Notes under the pieces: generated by a model
Seen by the model: only the letters and a program-made list of their open reading frames with translations
Databases searched by the model: none
Told to the model about the DNA's origin: nothing
Program-made: the position numbers and the translations under genes
Shown: in pieces, positions 28,909-37,099 of the stretch
How positions within the stretch are numbered: position 1 is the first letter of the stretch
How the letters are laid out: each line of letters opens with the position of its first letter
Source: Pseudomonadota bacterium
GTDB taxonomy: Bacteria; Pseudomonadota; Alphaproteobacteria; Caulobacterales; Caulobacteraceae
Assembly (NCBI GenBank): GCA_021816155.1
Contig: JAKAZA010000006.1
Coordinates: 1-50,910 of the forward strand
Direction of reading: 5' to 3'
DNA length: 50,910 nucleotides

Positions 28909-29261
28909 GCAGCAATCCCGCCCAGCCCGTGCCAGGGACGCGGCTCTGCGCCGTCACCGACATCCCCGACCCCGGCTCGAAGGGTTTCCTCTTCCGCGAG
29001 GGCGAGAAGCTGTTTCTCGGCTTCGTGGTCCGCAAGGACGGCGCGCTTTTCGGCTACCTGGACCGCTGCCCGCACAACGGTCTGCCGCTGGCCCCCGTCG
29101 CCGATCGCTACCTGACGCGCGAGAAGGACCTGATCCTCTGCGGCTCGCACGGCGCCCTGTTCCGCATCGGCGACGGCCATTGCGTCGCCGGCCCCTGCGC
29201 CGGTCGCTCGCTGTGGCCGTGGAGAGTCCGCGTGAACGGCGAGGACGTGGTCGCCGCGTGA
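28905..29261 (+). CDS. Rieske [2Fe-2S] domain protein
   Basis: A small 118-residue soluble protein consisting of one Rieske domain. Cluster ligands are Cys55 and His57 in DRCPHNGLPL and Cys79 and His82 in LCGSHGALF. The TTG start overlaps the YciI stop (TTGA at 28905-28908), which fixes it as a coupled gene; no ATG lies before the conserved part. No transmembrane helix or oxygenase domain is attached, so it could be a free ferredoxin-like electron carrier or a small assembly factor. Its partner is not identified. Confidence 0.88.
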   Translation: MSSNPAQPVPGTRLCAVTDIPDPGSKGFLFREGEKLFLGFVVRKDGALFGYLDRCPHNGLPLAPVADRYLTREKDLILCGSHGALFRIGDGHCVAGPCAGRSLWPWRVRVNGEDVVAA

Positions 29262-29288
29262 GGCGAGGACGGCGCGGCCTCCGGCCTG

Positions 29289-30083
29289 TCAGGCCGGTGA
29301 GGCGCCAGTGCGGCGGCGGGGAAGGCCCCAGGTGCGGAAGGGCTGGAAGTGCGAGCCGGTCCACGCATGCGCAGTCAGGGTAAGCGTGTCGGCGGCGGCC
29401 TCGATGACCGAGAACGAGGCCGGCGCGCCGCGGGTGCGGCGCGACAGGGTGCCGGCGCCCGCGATGTAGCTGCAGCCGCCGTTGTACGGCAGCGGCCGGG
29501 CGAAGGGATTATGCACATGGCCGGTGAGGATCAGGTCGACGCCGGCTTCGCACAGGGTCCTGGCGGCCGCGCCACCGCCGTGCACGCCGCCGCTCACCGG
29601 TGCTCCCTCGACGTCGACCAGCGGGTGGTGACACGCGAAGACGCGCAGGCAGCCCGCCGCCGGCGCGAGCTGGGCGGCGACATCGTCGACAGCGGCCGAA
29701 CTTATGGCGCCGTGGGCCCAGTTCGCCCTCAGCTGGGCCCCTCGGGCGGTATTGAGCGCGTAGGCGGCCAGGCCGGGCCCCTCGAATGAGGCGCGGTCGT
29801 AGGCCCCGATGTAGCGGCGCCAGCGGTCGAATGGGGTCAGACTGCGAAGGACCAGGTTCCAGTAGGGCGTGTCGTGGTTGCCGGGTGTCGCCAGCATCGG
29901 GCGCGGCAGGCGGTCCAGCCAGGACCGCGCGGCTGAGAACTCGGCCGGCCGCCCGGCCAGGGTCAGGTCGCCGGTCACCAGCGTGAGGCTCGGGGCGAGT
30001 TCATGGGCCATGACCACGGCCGCCTCGACGGCGCCTTTGTCCTCGAGCCCGAAGTGGGTGTCGCTGAGATGGATCAGCCGCAT
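29289..30083 (-). CDS. Metallophosphoesterase
   Basis: Calcineurin-like phosphoesterase of 264 residues. All metal motifs are present in order: LSDTHFG (Asp8, His10), VTGDLT, TPGNHDTP, ACHHPL and GHVHNPF. Such enzymes hydrolyse phosphodiesters or phosphomonoesters, for example cyclic nucleotides or lipid headgroups; the substrate is not evident. The ATG at 30083 lies 10 bases inside the 3' end of the lipid kinase gene, which suggests co-transcription and coupled translation. A link to lipid metabolism is therefore possible, as inference. Confidence 0.9.
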   Translation of the reverse strand: MRLIHLSDTHFGLEDKGAVEAAVVMAHELAPSLTLVTGDLTLAGRPAEFSAARSWLDRLPRPMLATPGNHDTPYWNLVLRSLTPFDRWRRYIGAYDRASFEGPGLAAYALNTARGAQLRANWAHGAISSAAVDDVAAQLAPAAGCLRVFACHHPLVDVEGAPVSGGVHGGGAAARTLCEAGVDLILTGHVHNPFARPLPYNGGCSYIAGAGTLSRRTRGAPASFSVIEAAADTLTLTAHAWTGSHFQPFRTWGLPRRRTGASPA

Positions 30084-30988
30084 GTTGATGAGTGTCCGTT
30101 CGCGTCCGTGGCGAGGGCCAAGGCCCGGAAGGCGCGCGGAAGGAAACGCGCGGTCACCTCGCGTCCGAGGCTAAAGAACTCGCCGTCGAGCATCGCCGGG
30201 ATCGGATCGCGCGCCCATGCCCGCGCGCTCAGGCACGGCCGCACGGTCACGCCGGGATCGGCGCGCCAGTCGCCGATCAGGTTGGCGAGGGCCAGTCGGA
30301 AGCCGGATCTGCTGTCCGGCAGATCGAGCACGGCCATTTCCAGGATCCTGTCGTCCCGGCTGAGGGCGCGCGAGACAGTGGGGCAGATGAGGTCCATGAC
30401 CCAGCCCTGTCCGACCTCGCCGTCGAACTCGTAATCCAGACGGATCTGGAAGGCGCTGCGCGCCGCGGTCAACGCGTGACGCCACGTAAGATCAAGCTTG
30501 TGCGACCGCACCGCTTCGCGCGCCCGCGCCCACAAGGCCGGCGTCCCGAGCATGGCCGAACAATAGAAGCTGCGGCCGTCAACCTCGCCACCCGGCATCC
30601 AGCACGCCTCGCCGCGCGTGAGGGCGCAGACGAGCGCCTGGCGCCAGGGCTTTCGGCCGTAGAGAGAGCGGCCGAGCTTGTTCATGGTGCCGCCGCAGAG
30701 CGGGGCCACCATGGGCCCCTGAGGACCACACATTTCGGCCACCATGCGGGCGGTGCCGTCGCCGCCGAGGACAACCATCAGGTCGGGGCCGCCATCGATC
30801 GCCGCGCGCGTCACCGCCTCGAAGCGGCCGGGCGTCAGTTCGCTGACGCGATGATCGAGGCCCAGCTCGGCGAGCAAATCCTCGAGGTCGGCGGCCGACC
30901 GCGGGCCAACGCCGCCCGAAGCGGGATTGACCAAGGCGTGGACGCGCCGGATCTGGACGCTGGGCTGATCGGCGGACCGTGTCTGCAC
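30074..30988 (-). CDS. Diacylglycerol/lipid kinase family protein
   Basis: Member of the diacylglycerol-kinase catalytic family (YegS / sphingosine-kinase-like), about 304 residues, which phosphorylates a lipid hydroxyl. It has VHALVNPASGG at the N-terminus, the nucleotide motif VVLGGDGTARM, LCGGTMNKLGRSLYG and the C-terminal MLDGEFF region. I chose the GTG at 30988 just before the conserved core, but no strong ribosome site marks it. An ATG at 31063 would add 25 residues and would overlap the ATG of the divergent GtrA-like gene within one CATG. The lipid substrate is unknown. Confidence 0.85.
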   Translation of the reverse strand: MQTRSADQPSVQIRRVHALVNPASGGVGPRSAADLEDLLAELGLDHRVSELTPGRFEAVTRAAIDGGPDLMVVLGGDGTARMVAEMCGPQGPMVAPLCGGTMNKLGRSLYGRKPWRQALVCALTRGEACWMPGGEVDGRSFYCSAMLGTPALWARAREAVRSHKLDLTWRHALTAARSAFQIRLDYEFDGEVGQGWVMDLICPTVSRALSRDDRILEMAVLDLPDSRSGFRLALANLIGDWRADPGVTVRPCLSARAWARDPIPAMLDGEFFSLGREVTARFLPRAFRALALATDANGHSSTCG

Positions 30989-31061
30989 GCTCGCGTCAAC
31001 GTCGCGCCTCCGTGATCGGTTGCACGCGGCAACCACGGCGGGCGCTTCACGTTCCGGGAAC

Positions 31062-31946
31062 ATGGAAGAACTCGTGGTCTCCTCCCCCGCTCCGCGACGG
31101 CGCCTGCTGGCCAAGTTCAGCGGCGTCGCCTTGATCGGGCTCACGGTCAGCGCCGTGATTATGCATCTGGGGCTGCACGCCGGGCTGAGGCCCTGGGCGG
31201 CGCGACTGATCGCCCTGCCGTGCGCGATGACCGTGACCTTCCTGATCAACGGCCACTTCGTGTTCCGCGCACTCAGCCGAAAGCGCTTCCTGGCCCAATG
31301 GGCCGCCTACGCGACGAACAGCGCGGTCGGCAACACCTGCAACTACTGGGTCTTCGTGACCCTGGAGTCGACCCACCAGCCGGTCATCGGCAACCCTGAC
31401 GTCGCCCTGGTAGCCGGGTCGCTCGTCGCCTGGGCGATCAACTTCAACGGCGCGCGCTTGGTGGTGTTCGGCGCCGCCGGGCGGCTCCCGCTGCGGCTCC
31501 TGCGAAGGTGGTCAGCCCGCGCGTTCACCCGCGCGCCCCGGCACCAGTCGAACGTGGATGGTCTCTCCGGTGAAGGCCCTGGTGGTGAACGAGGTCGAGG
31601 TGTCGGGCGGAATCCGGGTGCAATAGCTGAAGATGAAGCGCCAGAAGCACACCTTGTCGCCCTTGAGGGTCCAGCGGCCGCTGTGCCGATCGTGGCGGCG
31701 TCCCATCGACGTGTAGGAGCCCGATGGATTCATCCACAGCTCGGCGGTCCGACCATCGGGATACGTCGACACGATGGTGCCGGTGAAGGCCCTCTCCAGC
31801 GTCGGCGGCGGCGCGCCAGCGGCCGTGAGAAGCAGCAATCCCCCGATCAACCCCAGTTTACGCAGCATCGGCTCGGCCTCGCGCTGTTTCGCCTCCGGAA
31901 GAAACGCGCCGACCGCCCGGATCGTGCCGACACGGCAGGGCTCTGA
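31062..31946 (+). CDS. GtrA-like membrane protein with antisense-overlapping extension
   Basis: Residues 1-150 form a four-helix membrane protein of the GtrA family, thought to move lipid-linked sugars across the inner membrane: helices near FSGVALIGLTVSAVI, ALPCAMTVTFLINGHFVF, YATNSAVGNTCNYWVF and LVAGSLVAWAINFNGARLVVF. GtrA proteins usually stop about here. The frame instead stays open for 144 more residues of Arg/Gly/Pro-rich sequence that is the exact antisense of the gene at 31512-31868. The extension is probably not functional protein; a lost stop or a frameshift near 31500 is likely. The real end may be near 31511. Confidence 0.75.
   Translation: MEELVVSSPAPRRRLLAKFSGVALIGLTVSAVIMHLGLHAGLRPWAARLIALPCAMTVTFLINGHFVFRALSRKRFLAQWAAYATNSAVGNTCNYWVFVTLESTHQPVIGNPDVALVAGSLVAWAINFNGARLVVFGAAGRLPLRLLRRWSARAFTRAPRHQSNVDGLSGEGPGGERGRGVGRNPGAIAEDEAPEAHLVALEGPAAAVPIVAASHRRVGARWIHPQLGGPTIGIRRHDGAGEGPLQRRRRRASGREKQQSPDQPQFTQHRLGLALFRLRKKRADRPDRADTAGL
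31512..31868 (-). CDS. Small exported hypothetical protein
   Basis: A 118-residue protein with a clear Sec-type signal peptide, MLRKLGLIGGLLLLTAAGA, cleaved around residue 19-20. The mature part contains GTIVSTYPDGRTAELWMNPSGSY, HSGRWTLKGDKVCFWRF and two cysteines that could form a disulfide in the periplasm. The pattern of short strands with a 'GRWTLKGDKVC' core recalls small lipocalin-like or DUF-type periplasmic domains, but I cannot name a family. GAGG precedes the ATG at 31868. The whole gene lies opposite the long frame of the GtrA-like gene. Confidence 0.75.
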   Translation of the reverse strand: MLRKLGLIGGLLLLTAAGAPPPTLERAFTGTIVSTYPDGRTAELWMNPSGSYTSMGRRHDRHSGRWTLKGDKVCFWRFIFSYCTRIPPDTSTSFTTRAFTGETIHVRLVPGRAGERAG

Positions 31947-31959
31947 CCCCACAGGAGTC

Positions 31960-32709
31960 TTAAGGGGCCGAATCGGCGCCGAACGCCTTCACCTCGTCGA
32001 TCAGGCCCTGCACGGCCAGCTTGACCAACTCGCCGCCTTTCTCGGGCGTGGCGAGGCCGGGATCGGAGCCCATGCGCCCGTCGGGGTGGCGCCTGCGGAA
32101 ATCGGACGACTCGCGGATCGGGCCGGACGGCGCGATCTGCGGCGCGTAGTTGGCGCTCTTGATCGCCTCCGGGTAGGCCCACTGGGTGATGGCGATCTCG
32201 GACGGCGTCGCGTGGCTGCCGTGCCCGGCCGGGAACTGATCGCGGGCGAGCTTGCCGACGCCCCGGAGGTCCCACCAGTTGCGCTGCTTGAGCGCGAAGC
32301 CCCGCGACCGGCCCGCGAAGCTGGCCTCGGCGTAGAGCTCGGAGAAGGCCGCGTCGATCGTCGCGACGTTGCCGCCGTGGCCGTTCAGGAAATACAGCCT
32401 CGTGAAGCCGTGGTGGGCGAGCGAGCGCGCCCAGTCGCCGATCGCGGCCATGAACGTGGAGGGCCGCAGCGCGATTGTGCCCGGAAAGTCCAGGTGATGC
32501 TGGGCCATGCCGACGTTGAAGGTGGGCGCGACCAGGATGTCGGCGCTCGCCTCGTGGGCCGCGCGGGCGATGATCTCAGGGCAGAGCCAGTCTGTGCCGA
32601 GCAGTCCGGTCGGTCCGTGCTGTTCGTTGGAGCCGATCGGGATCACGACCGTTTTCGAGCGCGCCAGATAGGCCTCGATTTCCGACCACGTGGACAGGTG
32701 CAGCAGCAT
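31960..32709 (-). CDS. Creatininase family hydrolase
   Basis: A 249-residue metal-dependent amidohydrolase-like enzyme of the creatininase / mycofactocin MftE family. Metal ligands are visible: Glu29 and His31 in SNEQHGPTG, Asp40 in GTDW, His111 in LNGHGGN and a Glu a little later in SELYAEASF. The conserved HGSHATPSE segment is also present. GGGAGAGC precedes the ATG at 32709. Known members act on creatinine, formamides or cyclic amides; no mycofactocin genes are nearby, so the substrate stays open. It lies just past the histidine kinase gene on the same strand, 73 bases away. Confidence 0.9.
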   Translation of the reverse strand: MLLHLSTWSEIEAYLARSKTVVIPIGSNEQHGPTGLLGTDWLCPEIIARAAHEASADILVAPTFNVGMAQHHLDFPGTIALRPSTFMAAIGDWARSLAHHGFTRLYFLNGHGGNVATIDAAFSELYAEASFAGRSRGFALKQRNWWDLRGVGKLARDQFPAGHGSHATPSEIAITQWAYPEAIKSANYAPQIAPSGPIRESSDFRRRHPDGRMGSDPGLATPEKGGELVKLAVQGLIDEVKAFGADSAP

Positions 32710-32782
32710 GGCGCTCTCCCTCGCCGCAAGCGGCGACCCGGTCCGGTATCGCACCCTTCGCCCTGGCGGGGAAAGCGGCGCG

Positions 32783-34189
32783 TCACGCCGAGGGCAGCAC
32801 CAGCGCGACGCGCAGGCCAGGCCCCTGGCCGTCGACGGCGCCCGGGCCCTCGTCGAGCTCCAGGCGGCCGCCATGAACCCGCGCCACGGCGGCAACCAGA
32901 GAGAGGCCGAGGCCCGCGCCGGGCGCGTTGCGGCTGTTCTCCAGCCGCACGAAGCGCTCGACGACGCGCGCCCGGTCGCCCTCCGGCACGCCTGGACCGG
33001 TGTCGGTGACCGAGACCTCGACGTCTCCTGACGCGCGGCGGCGGACACGCAGCATCACCGCGCCACCCGTCGGAGTGTACTTGATCGCGTTGTCCAGGAG
33101 ATTGGCGATCGCCTGGGCGACAAACTCGCGGTTTCCCCGCACGCTGAGGCCGTCGGCGAGCTCGGCGGCGAAGTCGAGGCCCCTTTCCTCGCTCACCGGC
33201 TCGTAGAGCTCGGCGACGTCTGCGGCGGCCTCGGCCGGATCGAACAGCGACTGGTCGGGCGCGGAGGCGGCGGCCTCGAGCCGGGCGATGGCGAGCACGG
33301 CGCCGAAGGTTCGCAAGACTCCGTCCGCGTCGTCGAGCGCCTGGCGCAGGGCCGCCACGGGGTCGCCACGGCCCGCCTCCGCATCGAGCAGCGCCGCCTC
33401 CATACGCGCGCGCAACCGCGTCAGCGGCGAGCGCAGGTCGTGCGCAATGGCGTCTCCGGCATGGCGCAGGCCCGCGATCGAGCGATTGAGCCTGTCCAGC
33501 ATGTCGTTGAGGCCGTTGGCGAGTTCGTCGAGCTCATCGCCTGCGCCGCGCACTTTGGCGCGCGCCTCGAGGTCGCCCAGGCGCGCGGCGTTGATCACGT
33601 CCGTGAGGGCGCTCATATTGCGCGAGACGTCGCGCGCCACCAGCACCCCACCGGCCAGCCCCAGCACGATCACCAGGGCGGCCGCGCCCCAGAGGGCGTT
33701 GACGATCTTCACAACGTAGCCCTGAGCCTCGCCGACGTCGTCGCCGACGAAGAGGTACTCGCCGCCGGAGAGGCGCTCGATCATGCCGCGAGCCGCGCTC
33801 TTCACCATGGCGCCGTCGGCGTCGGGCTCAGTCAGGCTGAAGCTCGCCCACGATCGTGTCCCACCCTTCGGCAGATCCTTGATCGGCGAGGCGGCGACGT
33901 CGCCCGACACCGGCTGGCCGTCCCGGCCCATGACAAGATAGAGGAACCCGCGGGTCGAGGACGACCGCTCGATCACCGCCTCGTTGAGCGCGGCGAAGCC
34001 GCCACTGTCGTAGACGGCCTCCAGCGAGGACGCCTCGCGCTGGATCGCCGCGTCGGCGGCGCGCGCCGCCTCGCCGACCGTCGCGATGTAGATGTAGCCG
34101 AGGAACAGCCCGGCGCCGGCGGCGAAGAGCCCCAGGAACAGGAGGGTCAGCCGGAACGGCGTCGTGCGAACGAGGCGGGGAAGCCGCAT
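32783..34189 (-). CDS. Sensor histidine kinase (EnvZ/QseC type)
   Basis: Inner-membrane sensor of 468 residues. One membrane helix lies at about 13-37, a periplasmic sensing region follows (to about 165), and a second helix at about 166-186. Then come a HAMP linker, a HisKA domain with the phospho-acceptor His250 in AIAHDLRSPLTRLR, and a HATPase domain with N box NLLDNAIKYTP and G boxes DTGPGVPEGD and GAGLGLSLV. It starts 11 bases after the response regulator and pairs with it. The same order (htrA, regulator, kinase) occurs in rhizobia, where a pair called ActK/ActJ is linked to acid stress; the correspondence here is inference. Confidence 0.92.
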   Translation of the reverse strand: MRLPRLVRTTPFRLTLLFLGLFAAGAGLFLGYIYIATVGEAARAADAAIQREASSLEAVYDSGGFAALNEAVIERSSSTRGFLYLVMGRDGQPVSGDVAASPIKDLPKGGTRSWASFSLTEPDADGAMVKSAARGMIERLSGGEYLFVGDDVGEAQGYVVKIVNALWGAAALVIVLGLAGGVLVARDVSRNMSALTDVINAARLGDLEARAKVRGAGDELDELANGLNDMLDRLNRSIAGLRHAGDAIAHDLRSPLTRLRARMEAALLDAEAGRGDPVAALRQALDDADGVLRTFGAVLAIARLEAAASAPDQSLFDPAEAAADVAELYEPVSEERGLDFAAELADGLSVRGNREFVAQAIANLLDNAIKYTPTGGAVMLRVRRRASGDVEVSVTDTGPGVPEGDRARVVERFVRLENSRNAPGAGLGLSLVAAVARVHGGRLELDEGPGAVDGQGPGLRVALVLPSA

Positions 34190-34200
34190 CGCGCCGGGGC

Positions 34201-34872
34201 TCAGGCGTCCAGGCGGTACCCCGCCCCACGCACGGTCGTCAGCATCGCCCTGTCGAAGCCCTTGTCGATCTTCGACCTGAGTCGCGAGATGTGGACGTCG
34301 ATGACGTTGGTCTGCGGGTCGAAATGATACTCCCAGACCCGCTCCAGAAGCATGGTCCGGGTCACGGACTGGCCGGCGTGGCGCATCAGGAACTCCAGCA
34401 GCTGGAACTCCCGCGGCTGCAGGTCGATCTCACGGCCCTGCCGACGCACCTCGCGGCCGATCAGGTCCATTTCGAGGTCTCCCACCCGGAGCAGCGTCTG
34501 CACCGATCCGGTCTCGCGGCGCCGGGCCAGCGCCTCGACCCGCGCGACGAGCTCGGCGATGGCGTACGGCTTCACCAAATAGTCGTCGCCGCCGGCCTGG
34601 AGACCCTCGACGCGATGGTTGATCTCGCCGAGCGCGGACAGGAACAGCACCGGGGTCTGGTCGCCTTCCTTGCGCAGCATCTGCACCATCGAGACGCCAT
34701 CCCGCTTGGGCAGCATGCGGTCGACGACCATCACGTCGAACCTGCCGGCGCCCGCCGCGCGCAGGCCCGCCTCGCCGTCGGAGGCGACCACGCATTCGTG
34801 GCCCTCTTCGCCGAGGCAGCGGACCATCGCGCCCGCCGCCTCGGCGTCGTCTTCGACCACCAGAAGCCGCAT
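34201..34872 (-). CDS. OmpR-family response regulator
   Basis: A 223-residue DNA-binding regulator. The receiver domain has the acidic pair VEDD, phospho-acceptor Asp51 in MVVDRMLPKRDG, Ser79 in FLSALGE (Thr in many relatives) and Lys101 in LVKPYAI. The C-terminal winged helix (about 130-223) contains LQPREFQLLEFLMRHAGQ, LERVWEYHFDPQTNVIDVHI and the final VRGAGYRL. It lies between htrA (27 bases upstream) and its kinase (11 bases downstream) in one transcription unit, and may control the protease gene. Confidence 0.95.
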   Translation of the reverse strand: MRLLVVEDDAEAAGAMVRCLGEEGHECVVASDGEAGLRAAGAGRFDVMVVDRMLPKRDGVSMVQMLRKEGDQTPVLFLSALGEINHRVEGLQAGGDDYLVKPYAIAELVARVEALARRRETGSVQTLLRVGDLEMDLIGREVRRQGREIDLQPREFQLLEFLMRHAGQSVTRTMLLERVWEYHFDPQTNVIDVHISRLRSKIDKGFDRAMLTTVRGAGYRLDA

Positions 34873-34899
34873 CCTACGCCCCCGTCGGGATTCGGTACG

Positions 34900-36492
34900 T
34901 CAGCCCGCGCCGGTTATCTTGATCGGCACGAACGCCGTGCCCTGGCCGCCGCGGCGAACGCCCAGCGGGATCGCCGCGCGACCATCGCGCTTCCACTCGT
35001 TCACAGCCGCCGCGAGATCGGCAACGCTGGATATCTGGTGGTCGCCGGCCTGCACGATGACGTCGCCGCGCTGCAGGCAGGTCTCGCCGTCGGCGTCGCA
35101 GGTGTTGCGCGCGCTCTGCACCACCACGCCGCCGTGCACGGACTCGGGGACGTTGTACTGGTCGCGCACGTCGGGCGTGAGCGGTGTGACGTGCATGCCG
35201 AGGATGGCCGGGCCCGAAGCCGGATGCATCGCCGCCCCACCGTTCGCGCCGCCGCCGTCCGGCCCGCCCTGGCCGCCGTAATAGCCTTCCGCGAGCTGCT
35301 GCTCCGGCGGGCGCACGCCGGCCACCACGTTGATGGTGCGCTCGTGACCGCCGCGGAACACGTCGAGATGGATCACGTCACCGGCCTGCGTCTTGGCGAC
35401 CTCGCGGGTCATCTCGACGTTCGAGTGAACCGGCACGCCGTTCACCGCCACCACCACGTCGCCAGGTTCGAGCCCGGCGCGCTGGGCCGGACCGCCCGGA
35501 AGGACGTCGCTCACCTGGGCGCCATGACGGCCGGCGAGACCCCAGGACTCGGCGAGATCGTCCGAGAGCGACTCGATCGTCGCGCCGATATAGCCGCGGG
35601 TGATGTGTCCCTTGGCGATCAGCTGCTGGGTGACCTGCTGGGCGACGTCGGCCGGGATGGCGAAGCCGATGCCCACTGAGCCGCCGCTCGGCGAGTAGAT
35701 TTCCGAGTTCACGCCGATGACGCGGCCATAGACGTCGAAGGTCGGGCCCCCGGAGTTGCCCTTGTTGATCGGTGCGTCGATCTGGATGTAGTTCACGAAG
35801 TTCTGGCCGATGTCACGGTTGTAGGCCGAGACGATGCCGGCCGTGGCCGTGCTCGACAGGTCGAACGGGTTGCCGACCGCGACGACCCAGTCGCCGACGC
35901 GCGGCTTCACCTTGGTCTCGAACTGCACGAACGGGAAGTTGGAGCCCTGGACCTTCAGCACCGCGAGGTCGGTGCCCTGGTCGCTCCCGACGACCGTCGC
36001 CGGCATCTCCTTGCCGTCCTTGGTCACCACCTTGATCTGATCGGCGCCCTCGATGACGTGGTAGTTGGTCACGATGTATCCGTCGGGCGAGATGAAGAAG
36101 CCCGAGCCCGACGACTGCTGGCGCGGAAGCGGCCGCGCGTTGTCGCCGTCGCCGCCGCCACCGCCGCCGCTGCCGCCGCCACGCGGCACGATCTCGAACG
36201 GCAGGTTGTCGAAGCCTGGAATCTGGCGGCGCAGCGCGTTGATGTCGACCTTGGAGGTCACATGGATCGAGACGACGGCAGGCGAAACCTTCGCGAAGAT
36301 GTCAGCGAAGCTCTGCGGCGCGCCAGGCGGCGGGCCGAAGGAAGGATCGGTCGCGGCCTGGATCAGCTGTCCGCCGTGAGGGCCGGCCGCCCAGGCGCTG
36401 GGAAGCTTCACGCCCGCGCCAGCCAGGGCTGCCACTGCGACGCTCGCGCCACCGAGGGCGCTGACGATGAGTGCGGTCTTATTGACTGCCAT
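34900..36492 (-). CDS. Periplasmic Do-family serine protease (HtrA/DegP)
   Basis: Envelope quality-control protease of 530 residues. An N-terminal hydrophobic segment (residues 5-27) serves as signal or anchor. The trypsin-like domain carries His145 (TNYHVIEGA), Asp175 (GTDLAVLKV) and Ser247 (NKGNSGGPTF). Two PDZ domains follow, around 285-375 (GYIGATIESLSDDLAESWGL) and 410-525. A flexible Gly-rich loop (RGGGSGGGGGGDGD, about 104-117) precedes the catalytic region. The start at 36492 follows GAGGAA. It lies next to the cytochrome c maturation genes, a conserved alphaproteobacterial arrangement. Confidence 0.95.
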   Translation of the reverse strand: MAVNKTALIVSALGGASVAVAALAGAGVKLPSAWAAGPHGGQLIQAATDPSFGPPPGAPQSFADIFAKVSPAVVSIHVTSKVDINALRRQIPGFDNLPFEIVPRGGGSGGGGGGDGDNARPLPRQQSSGSGFFISPDGYIVTNYHVIEGADQIKVVTKDGKEMPATVVGSDQGTDLAVLKVQGSNFPFVQFETKVKPRVGDWVVAVGNPFDLSSTATAGIVSAYNRDIGQNFVNYIQIDAPINKGNSGGPTFDVYGRVIGVNSEIYSPSGGSVGIGFAIPADVAQQVTQQLIAKGHITRGYIGATIESLSDDLAESWGLAGRHGAQVSDVLPGGPAQRAGLEPGDVVVAVNGVPVHSNVEMTREVAKTQAGDVIHLDVFRGGHERTINVVAGVRPPEQQLAEGYYGGQGGPDGGGANGGAAMHPASGPAILGMHVTPLTPDVRDQYNVPESVHGGVVVQSARNTCDADGETCLQRGDVIVQAGDHQISSVADLAAAVNEWKRDGRAAIPLGVRRGGQGTAFVPIKITGAG

Positions 36493-36637
36493 GTCGGTAG
36501 ATTTCCTCGTCCCGGAAGTGTGATCGGCCCGGGCGCCGGCGTGATAATCTAGGGCGGGACGCCAAACGGCGCTACCCTGCCGCAAGTTACCTTTCCGTCA
36601 TCGCCCCCTGTTCGCACGAATATGGGGCGCAATGGTG

Positions 36638-37099
36638 TCAAGCCGATTTCTCGCGCGATAGCTTGGCCAGGGTCTTTTCTTCTTCCGCGGTCAGGTTTTG
36701 CGGCTCGCTCGGCAAGCTTCGCCGACGCGCCGCGAACGCTGTCGCACCGGCGACCAGCACCAGAAGCGGACCGACCCAGAGGATGGCGTTGCCGAGCGAG
36801 GCCTTCGGCGTCAACAGCACGAACTGGCCGTAGCGGCTGACCAGGAAGGTGCGAATCTGATCATCGGACCTGCCTGCGGCGACCTGCTGGCGGATGAGTT
36901 GACGCAGGTCGTGCGCCAGCGCGGCGTCGGAGTCGTCGATCGACTGGCTCTGGCAGACGAGGCACCGCACGTCGCGGAAGAGGGCGCGGGCGCGCGCCTC
37001 CTCTGCCGGATCGTGCAGCCGGTCGCCCGGGTCGGCGGCGCCCGCGCACAGCGTCGCCACGGCGATGAGGGCGAGTGCGGTCCGACGCAGCGCGCGCAT
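36638..37099 (-). CDS. ccmH: Cytochrome c maturation protein CcmH/CycL
   Basis: Periplasm-facing thiol protein that keeps apocytochrome c cysteines reduced for heme attachment; 153 residues. It has a signal peptide at residues 1-21, the redox motif RCLVCQSQSIDDSDA (Cys46, Cys49), SRYGQFVLLTP, and a C-terminal membrane helix AILWVGPLLVLVAGATAF. The ATG overlaps the ccmF stop by one base set (ATGA at 37098-37101 on this strand). It closes the ccmI-ccmE-ccmF-ccmH unit. The 145-base gap toward htrA has an inverted repeat of CGCCCC/GGGGCG near 36605-36632 without a T-run. Confidence 0.95.
   Translation of the reverse strand: MRALRRTALALIAVATLCAGAADPGDRLHDPAEEARARALFRDVRCLVCQSQSIDDSDAALAHDLRQLIRQQVAAGRSDDQIRTFLVSRYGQFVLLTPKASLGNAILWVGPLLVLVAGATAFAARRRSLPSEPQNLTAEEEKTLAKLSREKSA

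Noticed and set aside
36605..36632. Inverted repeat CGCCCC/GGGGCG as terminator of the ccm operon or htrA promoter element
   Set aside because: Short arms, long loop and no T-run; common by chance in this GC content.
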